Source: DASZHJ01 sp035581425 (GTDB lineage: Bacteria > Pseudomonadota > Alphaproteobacteria > ATCC43930 > CGMCC-115725). Taken from it: 64,000 bases of DNA. Below are positions 52,404-60,269 of this stretch, one piece after another. The stretch covers positions 1-64,000 of the forward strand of contig DATJVP010000025.1 in the NCBI GenBank assembly GCA_035581425.1. The letters run 5' to 3'. The translations under genes and the position numbers were made by a program. Within the stretch, counting starts at the first letter, position 1. Every line of letters starts with the position of its first letter. The notes beneath the pieces were generated by a model. That model saw only the letters and a list, made by a program, of their open reading frames with translations, had not been told where the DNA came from and did no database searches.

Positions 52404-53204
52404 TCAACCCATGAGGACATCGGTTACGAATTTTACCCCCGGATACGCCAGCGTGAGCAGCAGATAGGCCATGAGCACGCCTCTCGCCACGCGTTGCCCG
52501 CGCACACCCGTGAAGCGATGCGCAACAAGTAGGAGCGCAATCGCTATGAACGCCGCGAGCGAGAGAGTCGTCTTGTGATCGAACACGAGGAGTCGGCCGT
52601 TCAGAAAATGCTCGGCGGCCATGCCGCTCGCAAGGCCGAGCGCAAGAACGGCCTCGCTCGCGACAAGCAGGCCGAGTTGCAGCCGCTCCCCCTCGAAGAC
52701 GGCCGGCAGGCTCCGGGTGAGCTCGGTCGGGCGTTTGGCCTTGAGCGCGCGCTCCTGCAGCACCACCGCCGCACCAGCGACGGCGGCGAGCGTCAGGAGC
52801 CCATAGGTCATCAGCGCAAAGAGGATGTGGGCGCCGAACCAACCCACGGGCACGCCCTCGACGAGCGGCCGTTCCGGTGCGCGCTGCCAGACCAGCGCGA
52901 TCGCGCCGAGGAGAAGAAGATAGGGCAGCAGAATCGGCGCGAGGCGCCATGCCTGACGCTGCAATGCCGAGAGGCAGGCGAAGAGCGCGAGCGTCACCGC
53001 GATCGTGAGCCAGAGCGACATCGCAAAGCCCGTGCGCCAGACACCGCCGAGCTGGGCCGCCGCCGAAATCGCGGGCCCCGCGATCGCGATCCCGAGACAA
53101 AGCCAAAAGAGGAAATCGCGCCGTTCCGTCGCGCGCAGGCGTAACGCGGCCATCGGAATGAGCGCGAGAAGAGCGAGAACGCCGTAGAGTGCGCCGCCGG
53201 ACAT
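52404..53204 (-). CDS. CcsA/YpjD-like cytochrome c assembly-family membrane protein
   Basis: A 266-residue inner-membrane protein with about eight hydrophobic helices. It belongs to the cytochrome c assembly (CcsA/HemX/YpjD) family: the VPVGWFGAHILFALMTYGLL region and the late histidines (FDHKTTLSL, VAHRFTG) are in typical places. The tryptophan-rich WWD heme-handling motif is not evident, so it is closer to YpjD than to a cytochrome c synthetase. Function is not established. Start at 53204. Confidence 0.78.
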   Translation of the reverse strand: MSGGALYGVLALLALIPMAALRLRATERRDFLFWLCLGIAIAGPAISAAAQLGGVWRTGFAMSLWLTIAVTLALFACLSALQRQAWRLAPILLPYLLLLGAIALVWQRAPERPLVEGVPVGWFGAHILFALMTYGLLTLAAVAGAAVVLQERALKAKRPTELTRSLPAVFEGERLQLGLLVASEAVLALGLASGMAAEHFLNGRLLVFDHKTTLSLAAFIAIALLLVAHRFTGVRGQRVARGVLMAYLLLTLAYPGVKFVTDVLMG

Positions 53205-53268
53205 GGCGGGACTATACGCATTCCCGCTCTCTCCTGCTAAGTCGGAGATCGAGCCTCGCGGGATCGGC

Positions 53269-54441
53269 TCACTGGCGGATTTCCGCAATCTCCTTGAAGG
53301 CGTCGCCAGCAACGATATTCACGAAGATCACCGCTGCCGTGTTGTCCCCATTGGGTGTCCATTCGACCGGGCGAGCGTAGGCGATGCCTTGAAACTTGAT
53401 TGCCTTGAGCGCCGCGAGCACATCCGCGCGGGATGGGAGCCCGTGATCCTTTTTTGCCGCAGCCGTGATCGCCGCCAAGAGCACCCGCGCGGAGTCATAG
53501 GAGTTCGCGGCATAGTTGTTGATCGGCCCGAATTTCGCCTCGTATCGCTTGGCGAAGTCGGCGGAGCCCGGGACTTTGCCGAGCGCCGGTGCCGCGGAAA
53601 GGACGCGCACCCCCTCGCCTTTCGCCGCCGCGCCCTCCGAGGCAAGGATGAAGCCCTTCACGTCCCAGCAGCCGTCGCCGCAGGCGAAGAGCTGATTGCG
53701 CCCCTGCGTACGCATCTCCTTGAGGATCAGCGCGCCCTCGCGGATGCCCGCGAACACGACCACGTCGAAGTCGGGCGGAAGCGACTTCACGAGCTGATCG
53801 AATTGGGTCTCACCGGCCTTGACGCTCTGGCGCTTGACGATGACGCCGCCCTTTGCCTCGAAACCCTTCGAGAAGAGATCGGCGAGGCCAGTGCCGTAGG
53901 GCGTCCCGTCATCGAACACGACGGCACGATGCTTCTTCATGGTCGTCACGAGGTAATTCGCGAGCCCCGGGCCCTTGCGGTCGTCGCGGTTCGTGAGACG
54001 GAAGATGCCCGAGAGGCCGCGATCCGTAACCGCGGGGTTCGAGGACATCGGCGTGATCATCGACAGCCCGCAGCCCGCATAGATCGTGGAGACGTCGATC
54101 GTGACGCCGCTGTTGACGTGCCCGATGACGCCGAGCACGGCGGGATCGCTGCAGAAGCCCTTCGCGACGGTCTCGCCGGTCGCATTGTTGGCGGCGTCAT
54201 CACCGGCGATGCCGACGACCTTCGCTCCGAGAATGCCGCCCTTGGCGTTCGCCTCCGCGATCGCGAGATCGACCGCTTGGCGCATCTCGATCCCGAAGGT
54301 GGCGGATGGCGTCGTAAGCGGCCCGCCTATCCCGATGTGGATTTCCTTGCCCGCGAGCAACTCCGCCGCAAGGGCGCTTGCCCCCAATGCCGCCACCGCC
54401 AGCAGTGCGAGCGGACCCACGAGAAACTGCTTCCTGAGCAT
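53269..54441 (-). CDS. LivJ-type periplasmic branched-chain amino-acid-binding protein
   Basis: A 390-residue solute-binding protein. It has a signal peptide ending near ASALAAE and the Leu/Ile/Val-binding fold (IHIGIGGPLTTPSATFG, ANAKGGILGAK, GVIGHVNSG). The start at 54441 has GGGAGG about 6 nt upstream. No permease or ATPase genes follow, so it would have to work with components elsewhere. The ligand is unknown. It is divergent from a CGNR/ABATE regulator, which may control it. Confidence 0.86.
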   Translation of the reverse strand: MLRKQFLVGPLALLAVAALGASALAAELLAGKEIHIGIGGPLTTPSATFGIEMRQAVDLAIAEANAKGGILGAKVVGIAGDDAANNATGETVAKGFCSDPAVLGVIGHVNSGVTIDVSTIYAGCGLSMITPMSSNPAVTDRGLSGIFRLTNRDDRKGPGLANYLVTTMKKHRAVVFDDGTPYGTGLADLFSKGFEAKGGVIVKRQSVKAGETQFDQLVKSLPPDFDVVVFAGIREGALILKEMRTQGRNQLFACGDGCWDVKGFILASEGAAAKGEGVRVLSAAPALGKVPGSADFAKRYEAKFGPINNYAANSYDSARVLLAAITAAAKKDHGLPSRADVLAALKAIKFQGIAYARPVEWTPNGDNTAAVIFVNIVAGDAFKEIAEIRQ

Positions 54442-54508
54442 TGCGATCCTCCCTGGATGTGTTAACCGGCATTCACCGTTTTGCCGGTCACATGGCAACG
54501 CTAGTCCC

Positions 54509-54537
54509 TTGACGATAACGTGTAAATTCTATTTAGA
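54509..54537 (+). promoter_or_regulatory. candidate promoter of the CGNR/ABATE regulator
   Basis: TTGACG (54509-54514) and TTTAGA (54532-54537) have a 17-bp spacer. The predicted start falls at about the ATG (54545), and no Shine-Dalgarno precedes that ATG, so a leaderless mRNA is plausible. Confidence 0.4.
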
Positions 54538-54544
54538 TAGTTAG

Positions 54545-55198
54545 ATGGAAGTGCCATTGACTGCCGATACATCCCGCGCCGGAAGCTTGCCGCTGGTCGG
54601 CAAGGAGCTCGCCCTCGACTTCGCGAACACCGCCTCGGGCCGAGGCACGGCGACTCACCGGGACCATCTCGTGCGGCCGGAGCACGTCATCGCATGGGCC
54701 TGTCATGCGAATGTGCTGACGGCGGCCGACGGCGAGAGGGCCCGTCGGGCGCTCGCCCGCCACCGGCGCTCGGCGGCGAAGCTTCTCGCGGGCGCGCTCG
54801 CGCTCCGCGACCTCATTTACGCAATCGCCGCGGCGGTGGCGGCTAAACGCGCTCCCGAGGAAAGATTCGTGCAGCAGCTCACGCGTATCCACGGCCAATG
54901 CGTCTCCGGCGCGCGGCTGATCCCCATGGCGGGAACCTTCGTCTGGGCTTGGAACCCCATGGAAACGCCCGCCGAGGCGATCCTGGGGCCGATCACCCTC
55001 TCTGCGCTCACCCTTCTGACCCAGGCCGATCTCTCGCGGATCAAGCAATGCGCCGGAGATTCCTGCGGCTGGCTCTTCTTCGACACCACGAAGAACAAGA
55101 GCCGCCGCTGGTGCGAGATGGAGGTCTGCGGCAATCGCGCGAAGCAGCGCCGGTTTCACTCGCGGCATCGTGCGGACCCCGCGCACGCATCGCGCTAG
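54545..55198 (+). CDS. ABATE/CGNR zinc-finger putative regulator
   Basis: A 217-residue protein with an N-terminal ABATE domain (LPLVGKELALDFANTA) and a C-terminal CGNR zinc finger (IKQCAGDSCGWLFFDTTKN, RRWCEMEVCGNRAKQRRF). The family is thought to be stress-responsive transcription factors. It is divergent from the LivJ-like gene with 103 bp between starts, so control of that gene is a reasonable guess. Confidence 0.86.
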   Translation: MEVPLTADTSRAGSLPLVGKELALDFANTASGRGTATHRDHLVRPEHVIAWACHANVLTAADGERARRALARHRRSAAKLLAGALALRDLIYAIAAAVAAKRAPEERFVQQLTRIHGQCVSGARLIPMAGTFVWAWNPMETPAEAILGPITLSALTLLTQADLSRIKQCAGDSCGWLFFDTTKNKSRRWCEMEVCGNRAKQRRFHSRHRADPAHASR

Positions 55199-55266
55199 AT
55201 CGACCTCCTGCGTTTCCGTTCGACCTTGCTTTGCAACGGACCTGCGCGTGCATTAGGGTGCGCCGG

Positions 55267-56427
55267 ATGAGTTCCTGCATCGCGCTGGTGGTAGCGGCGG
55301 GTCGCGGCACTCGCATCGGCGGGCCGCTTCCGAAGCAATATCTGCCGTTGGCGGGAGAGCCGCTGCTGCGCCACACGCTGCGCGCACTCGCGCGTCACCC
55401 GAGACTCTCGGCCGTGCGCGCGGTCATCCATCCCGCCGACCGAGCGCTCTATGACGAGTGCGCACGGGGACTGAGTTTGCTTCCGCCGGTTGACGGTGGC
55501 GCGCAACGACAGGATTCCGTGCGCCTCGGTCTCGAGAGTCTCGCCGAGAGCGCACCCGAGACAGTTGCCATTCACGATGGCGCGCGCCCCTTCGTCGAGG
55601 AGGCGCTCGTCGACCGCGTGCTCCTTGCATTGGAGCGCGCTCCCGGCGCGATCCCCGCGCTTCCCGTCGCCGACACGGTGAAGCGCGGGCGCGACGGGAC
55701 CATCGTCGAGACCGTCGACCGCAGCCAGCTCTGGCGCGCACAGACGCCTCAGGCGTTCCACTACCGCCCCATCCTGGAGGCACACCGCGCCGCCGCGGGG
55801 CTCGAGCTCTCGGACGACGCGGCGGTGGCGGAGCGCGCGGGTCTCGCGGTGGCGCTCGTCCCCGGGAGCGAGGAGAATTTCAAGGTGACGACCTCCGATG
55901 ATCTCGCCCGCGCCGAGCGCTCGCTCGCCGCGGGGCTCGGCGATGTCAGGACGGGGCAAGGCTACGACGTGCACCCGCTCGGGCCCGGCGAGCGGGTCTG
56001 GCTTTGCGGGATCGCGGTGCCGCACACGCACGCTCTCATCGGACACTCGGACTCGGATGTCGGCTTGCACGCGATCACCGACGCGATCCTGGGGGCGCTT
56101 GGTGCCGGCGACATCGGCCAGCACTTCCCGCCGAGCGACCCGCGCTGGCGCGGCGCCTCCTCCGACCGATTCCTTAGCCACGCCGCCGAGCTCGTCGCAG
56201 CGCGCGGCGGGCGCATCGCGCATGTCGACGTGACCCTCGTCTGCGAACGTCCGAAAATCGCGCCGCATCGGGACGCCATGGTCGCACGGATCGCGGAGAT
56301 ACTCGGCCTTGCCCGCGACCGCGTGAGCGTCAAGGCGACTACCACCGAGAAGCTCGGCTTCACCGGGCGCGAGGAAGGGATCGCCGCGCAAGCGGTGGCG
56401 ACGATCCGCCTGCCGTTCCGGACCTGA
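55267..56427 (+). CDS. ispDF: bifunctional IspD/IspF of the MEP isoprenoid pathway
   Basis: A 386-residue fusion. The N-terminal IspD half (about 1-225; VVAAGRGTRIGGPLPKQYL, IHDGARPFV) makes CDP-methylerythritol; the C-terminal IspF half (about 228-386; GQGYDVHPLG, GHSDSDVGLHAITDAILG, AHVDVTLVCE) cyclises the 2-phosphate to MEcPP. The fused form is typical of Alphaproteobacteria. It is followed by pgpA after 4 nt. Confidence 0.95.
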   Translation: MSSCIALVVAAGRGTRIGGPLPKQYLPLAGEPLLRHTLRALARHPRLSAVRAVIHPADRALYDECARGLSLLPPVDGGAQRQDSVRLGLESLAESAPETVAIHDGARPFVEEALVDRVLLALERAPGAIPALPVADTVKRGRDGTIVETVDRSQLWRAQTPQAFHYRPILEAHRAAAGLELSDDAAVAERAGLAVALVPGSEENFKVTTSDDLARAERSLAAGLGDVRTGQGYDVHPLGPGERVWLCGIAVPHTHALIGHSDSDVGLHAITDAILGALGAGDIGQHFPPSDPRWRGASSDRFLSHAAELVAARGGRIAHVDVTLVCERPKIAPHRDAMVARIAEILGLARDRVSVKATTTEKLGFTGREEGIAAQAVATIRLPFRT

Positions 56428-56431
56428 ACGC

Positions 56432-56911
56432 ATGGCGCGACCGCCGCTCGGTGATCCCGCGATGCTGCTCGCGAGCGTCGGCGGGGTGGGCCTTCTACCG
56501 GCGGCGCCGGGGACCTGGGGCTCGCTTGTGGGAGTCGCGATCGCGTGGGCGATCCCGCAGCCGAGCTCGCTTCTTCCTCTCTGCGCGATTCTCCTCGCCG
56601 CGGGCTTGTGGGCCTCCGATAGCGTCGCCCGGACGAGCGGTATCGCCGATCCCGGCTTCATCGTCATCGACGAGGTCGTCGGCCAGGCCCTCGCGCTCGC
56701 CCTCGCTCCGCATTCTCCCTGGGCCTTCGCGTTCGGCTTCGTGCTCTTCCGGATCTTCGATATCCTCAAGCCCTGGCCGATCCGTCAGATTGAAGCCAAA
56801 TTCCGCAATGGATTCGGCGTGATGGTCGATGATCTTGCGGCGGCAGTTTATGCCGGCGCCGTTCTGCTCATCGGCATTAAGATCTATCCGGAACTCTCTC
56901 ATGTCACATGA
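56432..56911 (+). CDS. pgpA: phosphatidylglycerophosphatase A
   Basis: A 159-residue membrane phosphatase that makes phosphatidylglycerol from its phosphate. Motifs are GLLPAAPGTWGSLVG, IVIDEVVGQALAL and FDILKPWPIRQIE...GVMVDDLAAAVYAG, with four hydrophobic segments. It follows ispDF and overlaps the next gene by 11 bp. Confidence 0.93.
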   Translation: MARPPLGDPAMLLASVGGVGLLPAAPGTWGSLVGVAIAWAIPQPSSLLPLCAILLAAGLWASDSVARTSGIADPGFIVIDEVVGQALALALAPHSPWAFAFGFVLFRIFDILKPWPIRQIEAKFRNGFGVMVDDLAAAVYAGAVLLIGIKIYPELSHVT

Positions 56912-57392
56912 TTTTTCTGGCCTTGCCAAAGCGATACTTGAGGTGTGTCGGCGGCACTCCCTCAAACTCGCAACCGCGGAGTCCTGCACTGGTGGCATGG
57001 TGGTCGCGGCATTGACGGAGATTGCGGGCTCGTCGGACGTGGTGGAGCGCGGGTTCGTGACGTATTCCAACGCGGCCAAGATGGAATTGCTGGGCGTGCC
57101 GGCGGAACTCATCGACTCCCACGGCACCGTGAGTGCGGATGTCGCTGCCGCCATGGCCGAGGGTGCCGTCGGCCATGCGCCCGTCGACCTCGCGGTCTCG
57201 ATCACGGGGATCGCCGGACCCGGCGGCGCCACGCCCACGAAGCCGGTCGGCCTCGTTTATCTCGGGATTCTTCGCAAGGGGCGGGCCGTGCGGACGGAGC
57301 GCCATATCTTCCCCGGCGACCGTAAGGCCGTGCGCGAGGCCTCGACGCAGCGCGCGCTGGAGCTTCTGCTGGGAGCCGCGCGAGCCGGCTAA
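56901..57392 (+). CDS. CinA C-terminal-domain protein (NMN amidohydrolase-like, PncC)
   Basis: A 163-residue stand-alone CinA C-terminal domain. It has LATAESCTGGMV, the SNAAKMELLGV segment and SITGIAGPGGATPTKPVG. Family members such as E. coli PncC deamidate NMN to NaMN, recycling NAD. The start at 56901 gives the complete domain. It is convergent with nadC, so NAD salvage and synthesis genes adjoin each other here. Confidence 0.9.
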   Translation: MSHDFSGLAKAILEVCRRHSLKLATAESCTGGMVVAALTEIAGSSDVVERGFVTYSNAAKMELLGVPAELIDSHGTVSADVAAAMAEGAVGHAPVDLAVSITGIAGPGGATPTKPVGLVYLGILRKGRAVRTERHIFPGDRKAVREASTQRALELLLGAARAG

Positions 57393-57396
57393 GGCT

Positions 57397-58263
57397 CTAG
57401 TCGCTCTCGAAATCGAGGCCGATGTCGAGGATCGGGGCGCTGTGCGTGATCCATCCCGCGGAGATCATATCGACCCCGGTCGCTGCGATGGCTGCGGCGC
57501 TCTCCGCGGTAATGCGGCCGGAGGCCTCGACGACCACGCCCGCCGCTGACGCCATACCCGCGGCCCGGCGCATATCCGGGATCGGCATGTTGTCGAGCAT
57601 GATCACGTCGGCCCGGGCATCGATGGCCTCTCGAACCTGTTCCAGACGATCCACCTCGATCTCGATCTTGACCATGTGACCGAGACGCTCTCGCGCTTTG
57701 CTCACCGACGCGCCGATGCCGCCCGCAAGCGCGATGTGGTTGTCCTTGATGAGGACAGCGTCATCGAGGCCGAAGCGGTGATTGACGCCCCCGCCGACGC
57801 GCACCGCGTATTTCTCGAGCGCGCGCAGGCTGGGCGTGGTCTTTCGCGTATCGCAGACCCGGGCGCGCGTGCCTTGAACGGCATCCACAAGGGCACGAGT
57901 TGCCGTCGCGATGCCCGAAAGCCGGCACAGGAAGTTCAGTGCTACCCGCTCCGCCGAGAGCAGCGCCCTCGCCTTCCCCGCGACAGTGGCGATCGCGGCG
58001 CCGGCCGTGACATCGTCGCCGTCGTGCCGCAGCACCTCGACCTTCGTTTGGGGATCGAGCAGGCGGAAGGCCGTCGCAGCCACCTCGATCCCCGCGACGA
58101 TCCCCGGTTGGCGCGCCGCAAGGATGCCGCGTGCCCGCGCTTCCGCGGGAATGATTGCATCGCTGGTGATGTCGCCAGCGCGTCCGAGGTCTTCCGCGAG
58201 CGCCGCACGGACGATGGGCTCGATGATGATGGGGGAGAGTCCGATGATTTCAGCTCGCTCCAT
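57397..58263 (-). CDS. nadC: quinolinate phosphoribosyltransferase
   Basis: A 288-residue enzyme that converts quinolinate and PRPP to nicotinate mononucleotide in NAD synthesis. Motifs are EDLGRAGDITSD, LNFLCRLSGIATATR, DTRKTTPSLRALEKYAVRVGG, LIKDNHI and VDMISAGWITHSAP. It follows nadA by 11 nt on the same strand. nadB is not between them. Confidence 0.94.
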   Translation of the reverse strand: MERAEIIGLSPIIIEPIVRAALAEDLGRAGDITSDAIIPAEARARGILAARQPGIVAGIEVAATAFRLLDPQTKVEVLRHDGDDVTAGAAIATVAGKARALLSAERVALNFLCRLSGIATATRALVDAVQGTRARVCDTRKTTPSLRALEKYAVRVGGGVNHRFGLDDAVLIKDNHIALAGGIGASVSKARERLGHMVKIEIEVDRLEQVREAIDARADVIMLDNMPIPDMRRAAGMASAAGVVVEASGRITAESAAAIAATGVDMISAGWITHSAPILDIGLDFESD

Positions 58264-58274
58264 GGCCGATTCCC

Positions 58275-59300
58275 TCAGCGTTTTCCAACCGTGAGCATAC
58301 GCTCGACCGCGCGGCGGGCCCGCTCGGCAATCGTGGGGTCGACGGTAACGGCATGGGTCATCGTCTCCAGCGAGCGCCGGATCTTCGCGAGCGTGATCCG
58401 CTTCATGTGCGGGCAAAGATTGCAGGGCCGCACGAACTCCACCTCGGGATGATCGGCCGCGAGGTTGTCGCTCATGGAGCATTCCGTGACCATCACGACG
58501 CGCCTGGGCTTGTGTGTCGCGACGTAGTCCGACATACCCGCTGTCGAGCCTGCGAAATCCGCCTCTGCGATCACCTCCGGCGGACATTCCGGATGCGCCA
58601 GCACGATCACGTCGGGATGGCTCTCGCGGAAGCTTTTGATGTCGGCGGCGCTGAAGCGCTCGTGCACCTCGCAATGTCCTTTCCAGGCGACGATCTCCAC
58701 CCCCGTCTGCTTTGCGACGTTCCGCGCGAGATACTCGTCGGGAATGAAGATCACTTTCGGCGCGCCCAGGCTCTCCACCACCTCGACAGCATTCCCCGAA
58801 GTGCAGCAGATGTCCGATTCCGCCTTCACTTCGGCCGAGGTATTGACGTAGGTCACGACGGGAAGCCCCGGATAGCGCTCGCGCAGCAAGCGCACATCCG
58901 CCCCGGTGATCGAGGCAGCGAGCGAGCAGCCCGCTTTGAGGTCGGGGATGAGCACGGTCTTCTCGGGATTGAGGAGCTTCGCGGTCTCCGCCATGAAATG
59001 GACGCCCGCCAGCACGATCACCTCTGCAGAGGTCTTTGCGGCAGCGCGCGCTAGCGCCAGCGAATCCCCAACGATATCCGCAACCCCATGATAGATCTCC
59101 GGCGTCTGGTAATTGTGCGCGAGTACGATCGCGTGCCGTGCGAGCTTCAGCGCCAGGATCGCGTCGATGTCGGGCGCAAAAAACCGCCACTCTCCCGGCG
59201 GGATCACCCGCTCGACCTTGCCGTAGAGTTCCCCGAGCCGTCCCGAGAAGGCCTCCCGGCCAAGTGGGGCTCCGGCGCTGGGGATGGTGCCTGGTTCCAT
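58275..59300 (-). CDS. nadA: quinolinate synthase
   Basis: A 341-residue 4Fe-4S enzyme that condenses iminoaspartate with dihydroxyacetone phosphate to quinolinate. It has AHNYQTPEIYHGVADIVGDSLALA, the cluster cysteines in LKAGCSLA, HPECPPEV and RPCNLCPHMK, and VTYVNTSAEVKAESDICCTS. AGGGAG lies about 8 nt upstream, inside a palindrome that may be an operator (59303-59319). The iminoaspartate source (nadB or an aspartate dehydrogenase) is not in the window. Confidence 0.94.
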   Translation of the reverse strand: MEPGTIPSAGAPLGREAFSGRLGELYGKVERVIPPGEWRFFAPDIDAILALKLARHAIVLAHNYQTPEIYHGVADIVGDSLALARAAAKTSAEVIVLAGVHFMAETAKLLNPEKTVLIPDLKAGCSLAASITGADVRLLRERYPGLPVVTYVNTSAEVKAESDICCTSGNAVEVVESLGAPKVIFIPDEYLARNVAKQTGVEIVAWKGHCEVHERFSAADIKSFRESHPDVIVLAHPECPPEVIAEADFAGSTAGMSDYVATHKPRRVVMVTECSMSDNLAADHPEVEFVRPCNLCPHMKRITLAKIRRSLETMTHAVTVDPTIAERARRAVERMLTVGKR

Positions 59301-59302
59301 TT

Positions 59303-59319
59303 ATACTCTCCCTGAGTAT
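59303..59319. promoter_or_regulatory. palindrome overlapping the nadA ribosome-binding site
   Basis: ATACTCTCCCTGAGTAT has perfect 6-bp arms around a 5-base spacer. The nadA Shine-Dalgarno (AGGGAG on the minus strand) lies in it. The same 6-5-6 geometry recurs at 59358-59374. It is a candidate operator for the NrtR/NadQ-like protein encoded at 61571-62569, or an RNA hairpin that presents the ribosome site in its loop. Confidence 0.55.
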
Positions 59320-59357
59320 TAGAGCGGCGAAAAAAGACGGCGCTGCCGCCACCCATA

Positions 59358-59374
59358 ATGCTGGGTATGAGCAT
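59358..59374. promoter_or_regulatory. second nad-type palindrome in the nadA upstream region
   Basis: ATGCTGGGTATGAGCAT has the 6-5-6 layout of the 59303-59319 site and shares the TGAG(T/C)AT half-site. Wider arms TAATGCT and AGCATTA (59356-59376) are perfectly complementary. It is 55 bp (centre to centre) from the first site. Confidence 0.5.
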
Positions 59375-59431
59375 TACCGCTGTCAAGTCATTGCTTGCGA
59401 GAATATCCGGGGCTTGTCATCACTGCCGGGC

Positions 59432-60244
59432 ATGCGTGCCTCCGCCCTGCTACTGATTCTCCCGGTCATTCTCATGGCTTGCGCGGGGCCACCACCGCCG
59501 TCGCCGCATGCGCCGGAATTTGCGCTCAAACCCTTCGAGCCCTTCAATCGGACCGATGCCGTCGCGATCGCGCTTCGGGAATGGCGGCTCTTCGGCGGGG
59601 TCGTCGCGGATGCCGCGAGTTCCGAGGGGCCAGAGCCGCCCGCGCCGGATAAACCGGAGCGCCAGCCAGGCCTTTGGCAACGCGTAGGCGAGTACTGGTG
59701 GATCGGCCTCGATCCCAAGTCGCCAGACGTGCGCTGGACGGGCAAGCACGATGCGAGCGGCGCCATCTTCCCCGCCTCCGAGGACGGTCGCTACGCCTGG
59801 TCGGCCGCCTTCATCTCCTATGTGATGCGCCTCGCCGGCGCCGGCAACCGCTTTCCCTACTCCGGCACTCACGCGATCTATGTGAACGCGGCGGCAGCCG
59901 GGAAATCGTCGATCCTTCGGGCGCATCCCCCGGACGCCTACGCGCCGAAGCTCGGCGATCTCGTCTGCCTCGGGCGCGGCTCGGCGCAGGGCTTGACCTA
60001 CGCCGACCTGCCGACCTCGAGCCCGTGGCCCGGACATTGCGCGATCGTCGTCGAAATCGTGCCCGGCAACATTTCCGTCGTCGGCGGCAATGTCGCCGAT
60101 GCCGTGGCCCTCACCCATGTGCCCGTGACGCAAGACGGGATGCTCGCGGATAGCGGCGGCGTGCTCGTCGATCAGCAACACCGCTGGTTCGTGGTGCTGC
60201 AGGTGCTTTATGATGCCGAACAGGAGCCCGCCAACGACGAATAA
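59432..60244 (+). CDS. DUF2272 lipoprotein
   Basis: A 270-residue putative lipoprotein. The signal sequence ends in LMAC, a lipobox. The DUF2272 domain contains YWWIGLDPKS, WSAAFISYVMRLAG and GHCAIVVEIVPG, a pattern reminiscent of CHAP/NlpC-like fold proteins with a conserved His. Function is unknown. The ATG at 59432 is chosen for the lipobox signal. It is divergent from nadA. Confidence 0.82.
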   Translation: MRASALLLILPVILMACAGPPPPSPHAPEFALKPFEPFNRTDAVAIALREWRLFGGVVADAASSEGPEPPAPDKPERQPGLWQRVGEYWWIGLDPKSPDVRWTGKHDASGAIFPASEDGRYAWSAAFISYVMRLAGAGNRFPYSGTHAIYVNAAAAGKSSILRAHPPDAYAPKLGDLVCLGRGSAQGLTYADLPTSSPWPGHCAIVVEIVPGNISVVGGNVADAVALTHVPVTQDGMLADSGGVLVDQQHRWFVVLQVLYDAEQEPANDE

Positions 60245-60269
60245 TTGCCAAAAGGGCCTGAGGAAACGC

